Assembly (NCBI RefSeq): GCF_015057245.1
Contig: NZ_SVET01000001.1
Coordinates: forward strand, 368,872-432,871
DNA length: 64,000 nucleotides
DNA from: Pseudobutyrivibrio ruminis
GTDB lineage: Bacteria; Bacillota; Clostridia; Lachnospirales; Lachnospiraceae
Direction of reading: 5' to 3'
Shown: piece after piece, positions 25,522-33,948 of the stretch
Numbering within the stretch: position 1 is the first letter of the stretch
How the letters are laid out: the number at the start of each line of letters is the position of its first letter
Position numbers and translations under genes: made by a program
The notes under the pieces: model-generated
Databases searched by the model: none
What the model saw: only the letters and a program-made list of their open reading frames with translations
Told to the model about the DNA's origin: nothing

Positions 25522-26778
25522 TTATTCGTATCTTAATGCATCAATCGGATTCATGTTTGCTGCATGCTTTGCTGGTGAATATCCAAAGAATACTCCTATA
25601 GCCATAGAGAATCCAACCGACATGTATATACTTGCAATTGAAACCTCAGGTGTATAACCCATAAAGTGAGCAGCTATATTTCCAAGTAATAATCCTACCA
25701 CTATTCCAATCAAGCCACCTATCAGACAAATAATAATGGCTTCGCTTATAAACTGAAGCATTATCATTCCATCAGGGGCACCTAAAGCTTTTCTTGTACC
25801 GATTTCTTTGGTTCGCTCAGTGATTGAAACTGTCATAATATTCATTACACCAATACCACCTACAATAAGGGCAATTGCCGCTATCATAGAGATAGCCAGT
25901 GTCATCTGATTCATAGTCTTTGTATTCTCCTGAATCATAGTTTGATTACTATATGCATCCACATAAAACTTATCACCTAATGTGTTTGCCATAACATCTG
26001 TTAAATATGATTTAATCTCTGTAGACAAAGCTACCGGATCCTGACCTTCTGCTGCAACCACCGTGGCATCAAAGATTGTTTCGTCATGAGAATAATTCCA
26101 TGCAGTCTTAAGTGGAATATATACACTGGTGCTGATATTTTTATTGCTACCACGCATCATACTGCCTGACTGCTGATACTCATACACTCCTATTACTGTA
26201 ATATTCATGTATTCATCATTTATATTCACCTCAAACTCTTTTCCAAGCACATCATCCAATGAATAATTAGCTCCAAAAAGCTGCTCTGCAAATTTGTCTG
26301 CCACAATAGCAGTATTCTTTCCCTGCTCATATGCAAACTCGTTAAATAGATTGCCGCCTTTAAGCTTTATGTTATTAGCTTTAAAATAACCAGCACTGAC
26401 TCCTGTAATATCTACATTGGCCTTGTTTGCATCCTTGATGACTGTCCCCGAGCCTGCACTAGCCTCAACAGAGATTGCACTTATCTTGCCCTTAAACTGA
26501 TTGGCAAGTTTATGAAGTGTTTCCGGAGTGATTTTCATAGTTTGATAATCTGCCTCTGAAAGCTCCTGGTTATAATCAATTGGATTAACGTATATGGTAA
26601 TGTTTTGAACACCATAGCTTTCCAGCTGTTTTTGTACACCCTTTGTCATCGAATTGCCCACTGTCATAATAGCAATAACTGCTGCAACACCAATGATGAT
26701 ACCAAGCATTGTAAGAAAAGCTCTCATTTTGTTAGCTTTTATACTAAGCAAAGCAAGCTTACAGTTTTCTTTAATCAT
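25522..26778 (-). CDS. MacB-type ABC exporter permease (second system)
   Basis: Permease of 418 residues with the MacB layout: first helix near residues 20-40 (MLGIIIGVAAVIAIM), an extracellular domain of about 230 residues, and FtsX-type helices with GGIGVMNIMTVSITERTKEIGTRKALGAP and the closing IDALRYE. It is the last gene of a three-gene operon (adaptor, ATPase, permease) and precedes a strong terminator. A divergent two-component system beside it suggests regulation by envelope stress or antimicrobial peptide. Confidence 0.94.
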   Translation of the reverse strand: MIKENCKLALLSIKANKMRAFLTMLGIIIGVAAVIAIMTVGNSMTKGVQKQLESYGVQNITIYVNPIDYNQELSEADYQTMKITPETLHKLANQFKGKISAISVEASAGSGTVIKDANKANVDITGVSAGYFKANNIKLKGGNLFNEFAYEQGKNTAIVADKFAEQLFGANYSLDDVLGKEFEVNINDEYMNITVIGVYEYQQSGSMMRGSNKNISTSVYIPLKTAWNYSHDETIFDATVVAAEGQDPVALSTEIKSYLTDVMANTLGDKFYVDAYSNQTMIQENTKTMNQMTLAISMIAAIALIVGGIGVMNIMTVSITERTKEIGTRKALGAPDGMIMLQFISEAIIICLIGGLIGIVVGLLLGNIAAHFMGYTPEVSIASIYMSVGFSMAIGVFFGYSPAKHAANMNPIDALRYE

Positions 26779-26798
26779 ATCTATTCCTTTCAGGCCAC

Positions 26799-27497
26799 TT
26801 AGGCCATCTTTTTCTCAGCAATAATATTTCCGTCGCTAATAGTTACAATTCTCGGAGTCTCTGCTGCAAGTTCATTTGAATGAGTAATGAGCACAATAGT
26901 CTTTCCCTGTTTTTCATGAAGCTCGTGGAATATATCCATTACCAGTCTACCTGTTCCCGAATCGAGGGCACCTGTTGGCTCATCTGCCAAAATAATATCA
27001 GGGTCATTCGCCATAGCTCTTGCTATAGCTACACGCTGCTTCTGTCCACCTGATAGCTCGTCAGGAGTATGGTGCATACGCTCTTCCATTCCTACCATTT
27101 TCAAAAGCTCAATGGCTCTTTTTCTGCGTTGCTTTTCTGGAACACCTGCATAAAGCATTGGCATCTCCACATTTGCAATAGCATCTGTTCTAGCTATTAA
27201 ATTATATGTCTGAAAAACAAATCCTATATGCTTGTTTCTAAGGGCAGATAAGGCCTTGTTTGGAGCCTTTGAAATATCAATCCCATCAAGAATATATTCT
27301 CCCGAAGTCTGTCTATCCAAAATACCTAGAATATTCATCAGAGTACTTTTACCAGAACCTGATTGGCCAACAATGGAAACAAACTCTCCTTTGTGAATAT
27401 CCAAATCTATTCCATGCAAAATCTCCAGCTCATTTGGAGTTCCAATATAATAGCTTTTTCTTATATTTTTTGCAGATAATAAAATATCATTACTCAA
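26799..27497 (-). CDS. MacB/LolD-type ABC exporter ATPase (second system)
   Basis: ATPase of 232 residues. Walker A is GQSGSGKST, the Q-loop FVFQTYNLIARTD, the signature LSGGQKQRVAIARAMA, Walker B IILADEPTGALDSGTGR, and the H-loop LITHSNELA. I place the start at a TTG (27497) because GGAGG lies eight bases before it; an in-frame ATG at 27512 sits in the sequence ATGGAGG itself and has only a weak site. The start overlaps the end of the adaptor gene by eight bases. Confidence 0.9.
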   Translation of the reverse strand: MSNDILLSAKNIRKSYYIGTPNELEILHGIDLDIHKGEFVSIVGQSGSGKSTLMNILGILDRQTSGEYILDGIDISKAPNKALSALRNKHIGFVFQTYNLIARTDAIANVEMPMLYAGVPEKQRRKRAIELLKMVGMEERMHHTPDELSGGQKQRVAIARAMANDPDIILADEPTGALDSGTGRLVMDIFHELHEKQGKTIVLITHSNELAAETPRIVTISDGNIIAEKKMA

Positions 27498-29154
27498 AAT
27501 ATATTCCTCCATCAGTTCCCATTGACTCTAATGTTGCATCGGCGCTGTTTTCATCCATATCAGACTCAACTATCATTTCACCTTCCTTAAGGTCGCCACC
27601 TGTAATCTCTGTATAGAAGTCATCTGAAATTCCTGTTGTCACTGTAACGTTCTTTGTGCTTCCGTCTTTTGTCTGAATCACCACATACTTGCTTCCATCA
27701 TCTGAAGTCTTAATATCTGATGATGGTACAGCAATTGCATTTTCTGAAGATGCAGTAATAAATGTCATTTTGGCTGTCATACCAAGTCTTAGGTTTTCGT
27801 TGGAATCATCTATCTGTACGTCTACTCTGTATGTAGCTCTGCTCTTTGATACAGAAGCTGTAGTAGATGTGGTGTCTGTAGTTTTAGTGCTGTTCTTTGT
27901 TGCTGTAGGTGAAACAAATACAACTGTACCGTTTAATACCTCATCTCCTGTAGCATCTGTTTTTATCTGTACCTTCTGTCCCACCTGGATGCTTGGAATC
28001 TGAGCCTCATCAATATCAGCTGTTGCCTTTAAGCTTGTAACATTATCAATTACAACTGCATCTGTTCCACTGTATGTCTGGCCTTTTACTATATTTACAT
28101 TAGTAACTGTTCCATCCTGTGATGCATATACTGTTGCCTTTGAAAGCTCTTCCTGAGATTTTTCTATCTCCTGCTTTGCAGATAAAGTATTTGACTGTGC
28201 TGATAATTCATTTGATTTAGCAGCTTGAGCCTGTGTATATACATTTGAGTTAGCAGACTCTGTTGTGTTATTTAAGCTAGACTGAGCAGATTCTACAGAG
28301 CGATTGGCTGATGCTACAGAATCTGATGCAGACTGAACTGACTGTCTTGCCGACTCTGTAGCTGATACTGCACTATCATATGCACTCTTTTTGCTATCAT
28401 AATCACTTTGAGCTGTAGCAAGCTCTGTTTTTGCTGTCTCTAAATCTGTCTTTGCCTGAGTAAGCTGATTGTTTAATTCTGTTGGATCTTCTGCACTGGC
28501 AATCTGAGTCTCTAAATCAGTAATCTTTGCATTTAAGTCATCAACTTTCTTCTGTGCAGCTGCAAGTGTTGCACTTGCTGAATCCTTAGCTCTTTCTGCT
28601 TCATTTTCACTGTTACTTGCGGTTGTAAGATTATTATCTGCGTTCTTTTTATTTCTGTTTGCAGTGTTCTGGTCCTGCTGCGCAGATTCAAGATTTCTAT
28701 TTGAATCATTAATCTGAGTCGCTCCATTTCGTTGAGCATCAGTTAATGCTTGATTTGCATTCTGCTGAGCAATTTCATTCTGCTGATTCTGAATATTGAG
28801 AGCCTGCTGCTGATATGAAAGTGTCTGTTCCATAGTTGTCATATCAAGCTTGTAAAGAGGATCACCTTTCTTTACAACATCTCCAACCTTTACATAAACC
28901 TCCTCTACAGGATATGAGCTTGTAGTTGTAGCAAACTGTCCGCTTTCCTCTGCAGAAATAATCGTTCCTGTAGCGCTAAGTGTCTTCTCTATGTTCTGCT
29001 TTGTCACCTCAATTGTAATTGGTTCGCTGTCTGTTTCCTTAGCATTAGCCTTTACATATTTAAATCCAGCTACTCCTGCAACAGATGAAATAACAAGGGC
29101 TGCAATTATCATGCAAGTTACAACCTTTTTATTAAGTATCTCTTTTAGTTTCAA
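27490..29154 (-). CDS. HlyD/MacA-like adaptor with long coiled coil (second exporter)
   Basis: Adaptor of about 554 residues. After the anchor helix (VVTCMIIAALVISSVAGVAGF) comes a lipoyl half (YPVEEVYVKVGDVVKKGDPLYKLD), then a very long Gln/Asn/Ser/Ala-rich coiled-coil hairpin (roughly residues 115-330) and the second lipoyl half (ATVYASQDGTVTNVNIVKGQT), then a beta-barrel part with a Thr/Ser-rich loop (TTDTTSTTASVSKS). The start is placed at a TTG (29154) behind GGAGGG; an ATG at 29169 is part of the ATGGAGGG sequence. It is the first gene of the operon and diverges from the response-regulator gene. Confidence 0.88.
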   Translation of the reverse strand: MKLKEILNKKVVTCMIIAALVISSVAGVAGFKYVKANAKETDSEPITIEVTKQNIEKTLSATGTIISAEESGQFATTTSSYPVEEVYVKVGDVVKKGDPLYKLDMTTMEQTLSYQQQALNIQNQQNEIAQQNANQALTDAQRNGATQINDSNRNLESAQQDQNTANRNKKNADNNLTTASNSENEAERAKDSASATLAAAQKKVDDLNAKITDLETQIASAEDPTELNNQLTQAKTDLETAKTELATAQSDYDSKKSAYDSAVSATESARQSVQSASDSVASANRSVESAQSSLNNTTESANSNVYTQAQAAKSNELSAQSNTLSAKQEIEKSQEELSKATVYASQDGTVTNVNIVKGQTYSGTDAVVIDNVTSLKATADIDEAQIPSIQVGQKVQIKTDATGDEVLNGTVVFVSPTATKNSTKTTDTTSTTASVSKSRATYRVDVQIDDSNENLRLGMTAKMTFITASSENAIAVPSSDIKTSDDGSKYVVIQTKDGSTKNVTVTTGISDDFYTEITGGDLKEGEMIVESDMDENSADATLESMGTDGGIYFE

Positions 29155-29207
29155 TTCTTTTCCCTCCATGTGATTTCTATCAACAGATGCTATTGTGCCA
29201 TTTGATT

Positions 29208-29250
29208 CTTAAGAAATACCTTAAGTAAATCTAAAGAAATCTAAAGAAAT
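29208..29250. promoter_or_regulatory. Four tandem direct repeats between divergent exporter and two-component genes
   Basis: Four head-to-tail copies of a box like CTTAAGAAATAC or CTAAAGAAAT start at about 29208, 29220, 29231 and 29241; the last two are identical 10-mers. The spacing of 10 to 12 bases is about one helix turn, typical of tandem sites for OmpR-family regulators. It lies in the 170-base gap between the exporter operon and the response-regulator gene at 29325, so it probably binds that regulator. Confidence 0.65.
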
Positions 29251-29324
29251 TTCTTTTTACTATTTATTCACAGCTTTTGTGTTACTATACAAACAGATAA
29301 AGCTATCTTTTTATAGGAGTGAAT

Positions 29325-30035
29325 ATGGGAAATCAAAAGATACTGGTTGTTGATGACAACGAGGAAATAAGAAATATTCTACATATATTATTAGAAAGTG
29401 AAGGCTATCAGATTCTTGAAGCTTGCGATGGCGAAACTGCACTTTCTATGGTGGACGACTCTATTGATTTAATCATCCTTGATATTATGATGCCAGGCAT
29501 TTCTGGTCTGGATGTGTGCAAGAAAATTCGAGAAACATATCAAATGCCAATACTCTTTCTTACAGCAAAGGGAACTGACTCTGATAAGTCTCTTGGCCTT
29601 CTTATAGGGGCCGATGATTATCTGTCAAAGCCTTTTTCACATAGTGAGCTTACTGCCCGTGTAAAATCCATGCTCCGCCGCTACTATGTATATCAGGGCA
29701 AAAAGGAAGCTGTCTCAGACAACTACTACACTTATAACATTTTTAAAGTGGCAAAGGACAGAAATGAAGTCTTTGTTATCAGCCCAGATGGACAGGAAAC
29801 ATCTATTGATTTATCTGAGTTGGAATATCAGATTTTCAAGCTTTTAATAGAAAGCCCGGGGCGTGTTTTTCCTGCCCAGCTTATATACGAAACTATATGG
29901 AATGAGCCATACTTCTACAGTTCAAATGCTACTATCATGGTTCACATCAGAAATCTTCGCACCAAAATCGAGGATGATCCATCAAATCCTGTTCATCTTC
30001 TTACAGTATGGGGAAAGGGATATAAACTACAATGA
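29325..30035 (+). CDS. OmpR-family response regulator
   Basis: Response regulator of 236 residues. Receiver domain: VVDDNEEI (acidic pocket), LIILDIMMPGISGL (phosphorylated Asp), LFLTAKGTD and YLSKPFSHSELTARVK (conserved Lys). The C-terminal winged helix shows LSELEYQIFKLLIESPGRVFPAQ and IMVHIRNLRTKIEDD, then WGKGYKLQ. AGGAG precedes the ATG at 29325; a GTG six bases earlier is less likely. Its stop overlaps the kinase start (ATGA). It should regulate the divergent MacB-type exporter, probably through the tandem repeats in the shared gap. Confidence 0.94.
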   Translation: MGNQKILVVDDNEEIRNILHILLESEGYQILEACDGETALSMVDDSIDLIILDIMMPGISGLDVCKKIRETYQMPILFLTAKGTDSDKSLGLLIGADDYLSKPFSHSELTARVKSMLRRYYVYQGKKEAVSDNYYTYNIFKVAKDRNEVFVISPDGQETSIDLSELEYQIFKLLIESPGRVFPAQLIYETIWNEPYFYSSNATIMVHIRNLRTKIEDDPSNPVHLLTVWGKGYKLQ

Positions 30036-31393
30036 GAAAATTCAAAAAAATCATTTCTAAATCCTTATATCTTGAACTATGGCTATCCATAGTTGTTTCC
30101 TTGGTGATTGGTGGAATAACATTCTTTTTACTACAGCATGCCAACGACCTAATTTATTTTTCAAAGTGGGCAGATGATGTCTACATTCCTAGCAAATTAG
30201 AAGCGTCAATCGCAGATTTTCAAGAATATATAGATGAAAACCAGCTATCAAGTGAAGACAAATCAATGATTTATAAATGGTCGCAATCCCACCCTCTTAT
30301 GTACTTTTATTTAGAGCGTGACGGAGTTATTATTTATAATTTCTATGTGGACTACTCTTACGACTCGGCCACTGAAATTTCGGAAGCTGATGCTGAGCTA
30401 ATAGAGGAATCATATGAATATAATCCTTATGTATACGACTATACAATTACGCTGATTGATGGCGACTGTCAGATGCATGTATTCGAGGATTTCAAATATG
30501 ATTTGTACTCTAAAATTCAGCTTGCAAACATCGTATTAAGTGCATTACTCATTATTATTCTAATCACTATACTTGTTCGTAAAAAAATCAAATACATTAA
30601 TGAAGTTACTTCTGGAATTGAAATCCTGGCTGGAGGGGATTTAAGCTATCGTATACCTGTTAGAGGAAATGATGAGATTTCAAATGTGGCAGATAACATT
30701 AATTCAATGAGTATAGCTGTTGCAAACCAAATAGAAAATGAAAAGAAAGCAATACAGGCTAACAACAGCCTTGTCACAGCACTATCTCACGACTTGCGGA
30801 CTCCTCTCACCACACAGATGGGCTATTTGGAAATATTAAAAGAACACCATTATCATTCAGGAGAAGAAATGGATAAGTATGTAAATACCGCATTGGATAC
30901 TTGCTTTCAGATTAAAGAAATGTCAGATAGACTTTTCGAGTACTTCCTTGCATTTGATCCTCATCCTGAGCGTTCAAAGGAAACACTCTCCTGCTATGAT
31001 GGAATTGATTTCCTGATGCAAATAATAAGTGAATTGTCACTACCACTAATAGAACAAGGTTTTACCTTTGAGTACGGCGAACCAACCGAAGCCTTTAAGA
31101 TTAACGTAAATACGGATGATATCTTAAGAGTATTTAACAACGTATTTACGAACATAGATAAATATGCTGATGAAACTGAACCTGTTCATGTTGGTCTCAA
31201 ATGTGACAAGGAATTTGCCACACTTTCAATTTCCAACAAAATTCGTTCAGTTCCAAGAAAAAATGAAAGTGCCAAAATCGGTCTTATCAGTATCAATAGC
31301 CTAATGAAAAGACAAGGTGGCTCTAGCGTAACTAAAACCACCTTGGATACCTTCACTATTGAATTGAAATTTCCTATTTACCAGCACGCCTAG
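30032..31393 (+). CDS. Membrane sensor histidine kinase
   Basis: Kinase of 453 residues. Two membrane helices flank an extracellular sensor of about 130 residues (the second near residue 170, LANIVLSALLIIILITILV). A HAMP segment follows, then the phospho-acceptor His in ALSHDLRTPLTTQMGYLEIL (near residue 250). The N box VFNNVFTNIDKYAD is present, but the G1 box (DxGxG) is replaced by NKIRSVPRKN and only the later IGLIS remains. Similar kinases of this group are active in other clostridia. The gene ends convergent with the sce7726 gene and overlaps it by 20 bases. Confidence 0.92.
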   Translation: MRKFKKIISKSLYLELWLSIVVSLVIGGITFFLLQHANDLIYFSKWADDVYIPSKLEASIADFQEYIDENQLSSEDKSMIYKWSQSHPLMYFYLERDGVIIYNFYVDYSYDSATEISEADAELIEESYEYNPYVYDYTITLIDGDCQMHVFEDFKYDLYSKIQLANIVLSALLIIILITILVRKKIKYINEVTSGIEILAGGDLSYRIPVRGNDEISNVADNINSMSIAVANQIENEKKAIQANNSLVTALSHDLRTPLTTQMGYLEILKEHHYHSGEEMDKYVNTALDTCFQIKEMSDRLFEYFLAFDPHPERSKETLSCYDGIDFLMQIISELSLPLIEQGFTFEYGEPTEAFKINVNTDDILRVFNNVFTNIDKYADETEPVHVGLKCDKEFATLSISNKIRSVPRKNESAKIGLISINSLMKRQGGSSVTKTTLDTFTIELKFPIYQHA

Positions 31394-32027
31394 TTCTTTT
31401 GATAGAGGTCCTTTTCTTAGGGCCTCTTCTTTTTGGAGAATGTGCTTTTCTAAAGGCTGCAATCTCAGCCAACAGCTTTTCATAATCTCTTTCAAATAAG
31501 AGCTCACTAATCTCATGACTAACATCTGCAGGGTCGACCTTTTTCGACTCTATAATCTTTTTGCGAACAGCCGGTTTACTCAACGATTTGTATTCTGGCA
31601 TTCCCAGTCTTTGTAAAAGGATTCCTAATTCAGGCCTCCATAGTAATTCCAGCTTTCTATTAAGCTTTACCTTTTTATTGTATTCAGGCTTTCTCAAAAA
31701 ATAGAAATCAGGCTTTTCATCTACTTCATCAACTGTGATGATTCCCCAATAATCTGGAACGTGCTCTTCCACATGCATTGCATGACTTGAGCCAACTACC
31801 ACTATGTTGTAATCGAAGTATTTATCATAGTCTTTTATCTGACCTTCAAGCCTTGTATAGGTGTCCGCATCAGATTTTATTTCTATTCCTACAAGAGCAT
31901 CGGTAATTATCATAATCACATCTGCCCTTGATTTTCCCATCATCTTTTCCTCGATGATTCGTGTTTTACCGTAGGATTCCTCTAAAAACTCGAATAGTGG
32001 CTCCCTTATATCTTTATCTTTTAACAT
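31374..32027 (-). CDS. sce7726-family protein (restriction-nuclease-like fold)
   Basis: Protein of 217 residues. The N-terminal half shows SRADVIMIITDALVGIEIKSDADT (near residue 32), which fits the D...ExK catalytic core of PD-(D/E)XK nucleases, then YNIVVVGSSHAMHVEEHVPDYWGIITVD. The C-terminal third is very basic (KRRGPKKRTSIKRTRR) and may bind nucleic acid. Members of this family are found near defence genes, but no biochemical role is known to me. It is the second gene after a lipoprotein (shared A of ATGA-like overlap at 32027) and overlaps the end of the convergent kinase gene by 20 bases. Confidence 0.78.
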   Translation of the reverse strand: MLKDKDIREPLFEFLEESYGKTRIIEEKMMGKSRADVIMIITDALVGIEIKSDADTYTRLEGQIKDYDKYFDYNIVVVGSSHAMHVEEHVPDYWGIITVDEVDEKPDFYFLRKPEYNKKVKLNRKLELLWRPELGILLQRLGMPEYKSLSKPAVRKKIIESKKVDPADVSHEISELLFERDYEKLLAEIAAFRKAHSPKRRGPKKRTSIKRTRRAGK

Positions 32028-32851
32028 TAAAGTGCCTCAATCTGTTCTAGTATTTGGGAGGCATCTGCATTAAACTCAGTGATTTCTTTACAAAATGAGG
32101 AATCATAGTATTTACCAAACAGCTCATCATATTCCTCCTGACTGGCCAATTCCTCTCCATTTATCTCCCAATAAGAAATTATCGCATTTCCGTTTTCATC
32201 AAAGCTATCCTCTGCCCATGGATCAAGTGGTCCCTGAGTACCATAAGCAATATTAATCCAATAACCATCCTTGATTGCCACCACACTGTTGTATGTATTG
32301 GCATCCACATGCTCTGTAGCTAATAACACATTGTCGCCTTCCACATATGAAACAGAATCAATCTGTCCACTGAAAAGATTTACTGTAGAACCGCTATATG
32401 TAGCTATTACTATATTTGTATCATTTACCTTATAAATAAGCTCTGGAACATCATCAGAATCTACATAAATCAGAGAAAAACTAACGCTATCCTCATCACT
32501 CAAATCTTCTACTAGAGTTTTATAGCCCTCTTTCCAAGATGCGAACTCACTTACTTCTGATGCTCCTGCAGCTATATAGTTAGCCCCTACTCTATCATCA
32601 AGCTCAAAGGCTGCATTGTATTCATCGGAGTAATTGTATCCCTCTACTACCTCTATAGTTGGAAGATTTTCAGATTCTCCACTTGCAGAATCATCTTTAT
32701 TTTCAGTTGCTTCACTTTCAGATTTACTCTCCTCAAGGGCATCAGCCAACTCTTCTGGCTCAACCTCTCCCGAAACATTATCTTTTCCACAGGCAATCAT
32801 GCTGGACGCAATTGTAAGGCACAACAATAATGCTAAATATCTTTTTTTCAT
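32027..32851 (-). CDS. Lipoprotein of unknown function
   Basis: Protein of 274 residues with a lipoprotein signal: MKKRYLALLLCLTIASSMIAC (cleavage before Cys21). A low-complexity acidic region (residues about 30-65) is followed by a folded part of about 200 residues with SFSLIYVDSDDVPELIYKVND and SYWEINGEELASQEEYDELFGKYYD; the DSDDVPEL pattern is common in surface lipoproteins of clostridia. Function is unknown. The ribosome-binding site is modest (GTGGGG). Its stop touches the start of the sce7726 gene. Confidence 0.8.
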   Translation of the reverse strand: MKKRYLALLLCLTIASSMIACGKDNVSGEVEPEELADALEESKSESEATENKDDSASGESENLPTIEVVEGYNYSDEYNAAFELDDRVGANYIAAGASEVSEFASWKEGYKTLVEDLSDEDSVSFSLIYVDSDDVPELIYKVNDTNIVIATYSGSTVNLFSGQIDSVSYVEGDNVLLATEHVDANTYNSVVAIKDGYWINIAYGTQGPLDPWAEDSFDENGNAIISYWEINGEELASQEEYDELFGKYYDSSFCKEITEFNADASQILEQIEAL

Positions 32852-32939
32852 GTCTCGACCCCACTTTCATGTTTATGGGATAATTATAACTCAGAGCATA
32901 GATGAAGTCGAATAAAGTAATTATAAAAAAATGATAAAG

Positions 32940-33060
32940 TATGAAAGGGGATTCGATTCTCGCCTGCCGGCTCGGTCGGCTCGCAACCATGTGGTCCACT
33001 GGACCACGCTCGCCCCTCGACATCGCGGGAACCCCACGGTTTGATTGAGTTGAATCCACA
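32940..33060 (-). other. GC-rich tRNA-like remnant beside the tRNA pair
   Basis: This stretch is clearly richer in G and C than its surroundings. It resembles parts of the adjacent tRNA-Met gene (GGGGATTCGA and CTCGACATCGCGGG on the plus strand match GGGGATTCGA and CTCGACACCGCGGG), but does not fold into a tRNA. It has a perfect 17-base inverted repeat, GTGGTCCACTGGACCAC, at 32991-33007. It could be a worn-down tRNA copy or the end of a former integrated element. Confidence 0.45.
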
Positions 33061-33071
33061 TCGAGCTGAAT

Positions 33072-33111
33072 AAAAATAAAAGCTAGACCATTTGGTCTAG
33101 CTTTTATTTTT
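33072..33111 (-). terminator. Terminator of the tRNA-Val/tRNA-Met unit
   Basis: A long stem (AGCTAGACC around 33081-33089, complement at 33094-33102, extended on both sides by A/T pairs) lies just after tRNA-Met on the minus strand and is flanked by A- and T-rich runs on both strands. Confidence 0.85.
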
Positions 33112-33113
33112 AG

Positions 33114-33187
33114 TAGCGAGAGGGGGATTCGAACCCTCGACACCGCGGGTATGAACCGCGTGCTCTAGCCAACTGAGCTATCTCGCC
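33114..33187 (-). tRNA. tRNA-Met (CAT)
   Basis: A 74-base cloverleaf. Acceptor GGCGAGA pairs with TCTCGCT (one G-T pair); the D-arm has AGCTCAGTTGGCTAGAGC; the anticodon loop is TTCATAC, giving CAT; the T-arm has GGTTCGAATCC. Discriminator A; CCA is not encoded. It is the second tRNA of a two-gene unit, after tRNA-Val. It has an elongator-like acceptor (G1-T72), but isoleucine (lysidine) identity cannot be ruled out. Confidence 0.95.
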
Positions 33188-33204
33188 ATATTTATTAAAT
33201 TAAA

Positions 33205-33277
33205 TGGGACCTACAGGGCTCGAACCTGTGACCCTCTGCTTGTAAGGCAGATGCTCTCCCAGCTGAGCTAAGATCCC
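33205..33277 (-). tRNA. tRNA-Val (TAC)
   Basis: A 73-base cloverleaf. Acceptor GGGATCT pairs with AGGTCCC (one T-G pair); D-arm AGCTCAGCTGGGAGAGC; anticodon loop CTTACAA, giving TAC; T-arm AGGTTCGAGCCCT; discriminator A. It is the first gene of the unit, with a strong promoter 40 bases upstream. Confidence 0.96.
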
Positions 33278-33314
33278 AGAGCTATTAGCGTTTAACGCTT
33301 CAAGCGACTTCATA

Positions 33315-33343
33315 AAGATAACAAAACAAGCCCCCAATGTCAA
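33315..33343 (-). promoter_or_regulatory. Sigma-A promoter of the tRNA-Val/tRNA-Met unit
   Basis: On the minus strand, TTGACA (33338-33343 region) is followed after exactly 17 bases by TATCTT (33315-33320), about 38 bases before the tRNA-Val gene. The perfect -35 and ideal spacing fit a strong tRNA promoter. Confidence 0.8.
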
Positions 33344-33412
33344 CATAATTATTAATTTTCGCAATATTTTTACTATTTAGAGGAATTACCTGAAATATGT
33401 ACATCCATAAAA

Positions 33413-33443
33413 TAAGAAAAGCAGACCTAAAAGTCTGCTTTTG
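33413..33443 (-). terminator. Terminator of the 144-residue hypothetical gene
   Basis: The stem AAAAGCAGACC with complement GTCTGCTTTT, around 33417-33441, and T-rich flanks lie just after the stop of the hypothetical gene. Confidence 0.8.
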
Positions 33444-33445
33444 TT

Positions 33446-33880
33446 TTAGAAATATGACATTGTACCTTCCAAATCGATGTGCTTTGCCTGAAGGTCCTTT
33501 AATTCAAAAACAATGCCCTCACAGTATTTTTCATCATTGATTCTTGTGCGGCGGCCAATCATTCTGAAATGAGCAACTGGGAAAGATGTTTCGTAGCTCC
33601 AAGAGTAATCTGGATTTCCACCCTTTTCTCCCTTGCAAAGACCCTTCCAAAATGCCTTGATTGTATTTGGGCTTTCATAGTCCACATACATCATCTCGCT
33701 TTCTTCAGAGAGATCATCACCCTCTTCGTATGTAGCACCCTCAAACTGGATAACAGTATTTAAACTGCCATAGCCAATAACAAGGCCATTCACTCTTGCC
33801 TCTTCAATAAGAGATTCCTCTACATCTGAAAGACCATAGTGACATCCCTGAAGCTTCTCAGCTAATTCTTCTTTTGTCAT
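33446..33880 (-). CDS. Hypothetical acidic protein, function unknown
   Basis: Protein of 144 residues, acidic and soluble. It starts MTKEELAEKLQGC and has ESLIEEARVNGLVIGYGSLN, a negatively charged loop (YEEGDDLSEESEMM), AFWKGLCKGEKGGN and a C-terminal beta part (CEGIVFELKDLQAKHIDL). I do not recognise a family. The start at 33880 has GGGAG at the right distance; the frame is open two codons further to a TTG. It stands between methionine synthase and the tRNA genes, as its own unit with a terminator. Confidence 0.72.
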   Translation of the reverse strand: MTKEELAEKLQGCHYGLSDVEESLIEEARVNGLVIGYGSLNTVIQFEGATYEEGDDLSEESEMMYVDYESPNTIKAFWKGLCKGEKGGNPDYSWSYETSFPVAHFRMIGRRTRINDEKYCEGIVFELKDLQAKHIDLEGTMSYF

Positions 33881-33948
33881 AGTCAAACTCCCTCACTTTG
33901 ATTTTCACATATCACTAATAATACATTACTAGATTTTAGTTAAAAAAT

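Noticed and set aside
32778..33143. Minus-strand open frame of 121 codons across the lipoprotein start and the GC-rich segment
   Set aside because: It begins within the tRNA-Met 3' end and overlaps the signal region of the lipoprotein gene; it has no ribosome-binding site.
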